Shown: piece by piece, positions 5,110 through 5,450 of the stretch | Numbering within the stretch: the stretch's first letter is position 1 | Layout of the letters: the number at the start of each line of letters is the position of its first letter | Assembly (NCBI GenBank): GCA_003661015.1 | Contig: QMVI01000077.1 | Span: forward strand, 1-5,450 | Source of the DNA: Methanosarcinales archaeon | GTDB taxonomy: Archaea > Halobacteriota > Methanosarcinia > DSM-18856 > Methermicoccaceae | DNA: 5,450 nt | Reading direction: 5' to 3' | Notes under the pieces: generated by a model | What the model saw: only the letters and a program-made list of their open reading frames with translations | Told to the model about the DNA's origin: nothing | Database searches by the model: none | Position numbers and translations under genes: made by a program

Positions 5110-5133
5110 ACTCCTCACATAAAAAAATAACCA

Positions 5134-5450
5134 ATGTTTGAATCATCGATTAGAGATGAGATAAGAGGTAAGATAGAATCTTCAGTTGCACTTGCTTCTC
5201 TTTATCGAACAATAGATATAGATAAACTCAGAGAATTTGAAGAGAAAGGTAGGGAAATTGCAGCAGTGCGGGGGGATAAACCAGCAATGGAAGCTGTGTA
5301 TGATTGGAGTAACGAACTTCATCAGGAATTAACTGGAATAAGATATGAAATACCAGAAATATCAAGAGGACCCCCTGTTGATGATTTTATTCACAGCCTA
5401 GAAAAATTCGCTGGTAGAATAGTCGGAGATACACTTAATTGTGACTGGAA
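5134..5450 (+). CDS. Partial gene of unknown function (first 105 codons)
   Basis: An open frame runs from ATG 5134 to the window edge without a stop, giving 105 complete codons. The product begins MFESSIRDEIRGKIESSVA and looks mainly helical and charged to about residue 70 (segments KLREFEEKGREIAAV and YDWSNELHQEL). A more mixed part follows, with ISRGPPVDDFIHSLEKFAG. I see no signal peptide, membrane segment or recognised motif. The start is supported by a TATA box at the right distance for a leaderless mRNA, and codon choice looks natural. It is divergent from the replication operon across the repeat-rich region. No function can be assigned. Confidence 0.7.
   Translation, partial: MFESSIRDEIRGKIESSVALASLYRTIDIDKLREFEEKGREIAAVRGDKPAMEAVYDWSNELHQELTGIRYEIPEISRGPPVDDFIHSLEKFAGRIVGDTLNCDW

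Larger units (their letters stand above)
4819..5133. other. Repeat-rich AT intergenic region, candidate origin/control region
   Basis: No convincing gene lies here. The region separates the minus-strand replication operon from a plus-strand gene. It holds two outward-facing promoters, an imperfect palindrome centred on CTATATAG, GTGAGAC repeats, four ACGATAT repeats and an 11-bp inverted repeat with arms 81 bp apart. It is visibly richer in A+T than the genes at the left of the window. Repeats, A+T richness and position beside helicase and primase genes are common in replication origins of archaeal elements, but no canonical origin-recognition box was identified. Origin function is inference. 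Confidence 0.5.

Overview
The window looks like part of an archaeal mobile element, most likely a virus or provirus (or plasmid) of a euryarchaeal host. The promoters are archaeal: TTTATATA or TTTAAATA boxes with A-rich BRE-like stretches, placed for leaderless or very short leaders. Internal ribosome sites match the archaeal anti-Shine-Dalgarno, such as GGAGGTGAT. The primase is of the archaeal/eukaryotic PriS type. Next to it is a pair of small genes resembling ones I recall from tailed-phage genomes. No capsid, terminase or integrase gene is visible, so the type of element is inferred. The host cannot be named from this sequence alone.

Layout, right to left along the minus strand. Seven tightly packed genes fill 158-4818. 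The first transcription unit starts at a promoter near 4843-4856 and encodes a small AbrB/SpoVT-type protein, an unrecognised 295-residue protein with an acidic tail, a UvrD-like SF1 helicase, and a short PriS-like primase. Genes are separated by 13 nt or overlap; the overlap between the 295-residue protein and the helicase is 95 nt. A second promoter (1473-1487) lies just past the primase stop and drives a second AbrB-type protein followed by the two phage-like genes. Each unit therefore opens with an AbrB-type protein, and the two promoters share sequence around the expected start site. The second carries a perfect 8-bp inverted repeat over that site. The simplest reading is a replication module plus a second early-type module, each led by its own small regulator.

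The intergenic region 4819-5133 is AT-rich and full of repeats: two kinds of heptamer tandem repeat, a distant 11-bp inverted repeat, a TATA-centred palindrome and divergent promoters. It sits beside the helicase/primase operon and is a reasonable candidate replication origin or control region. A plus-strand gene of unknown function starts at 5134 and runs off the right edge.

The left end (1-173) is the most unusual part. About 28 five-base units follow the pattern B-ACC-N, in two phased blocks separated by a 33-nt spacer holding a hairpin. On the transcribed strand this reads GGTNN repeated, with GG every five bases, which could stack as two-layer G-quadruplexes. The last gene of the operon ends inside this array. 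The array continues to the window edge, so its full extent is unknown.
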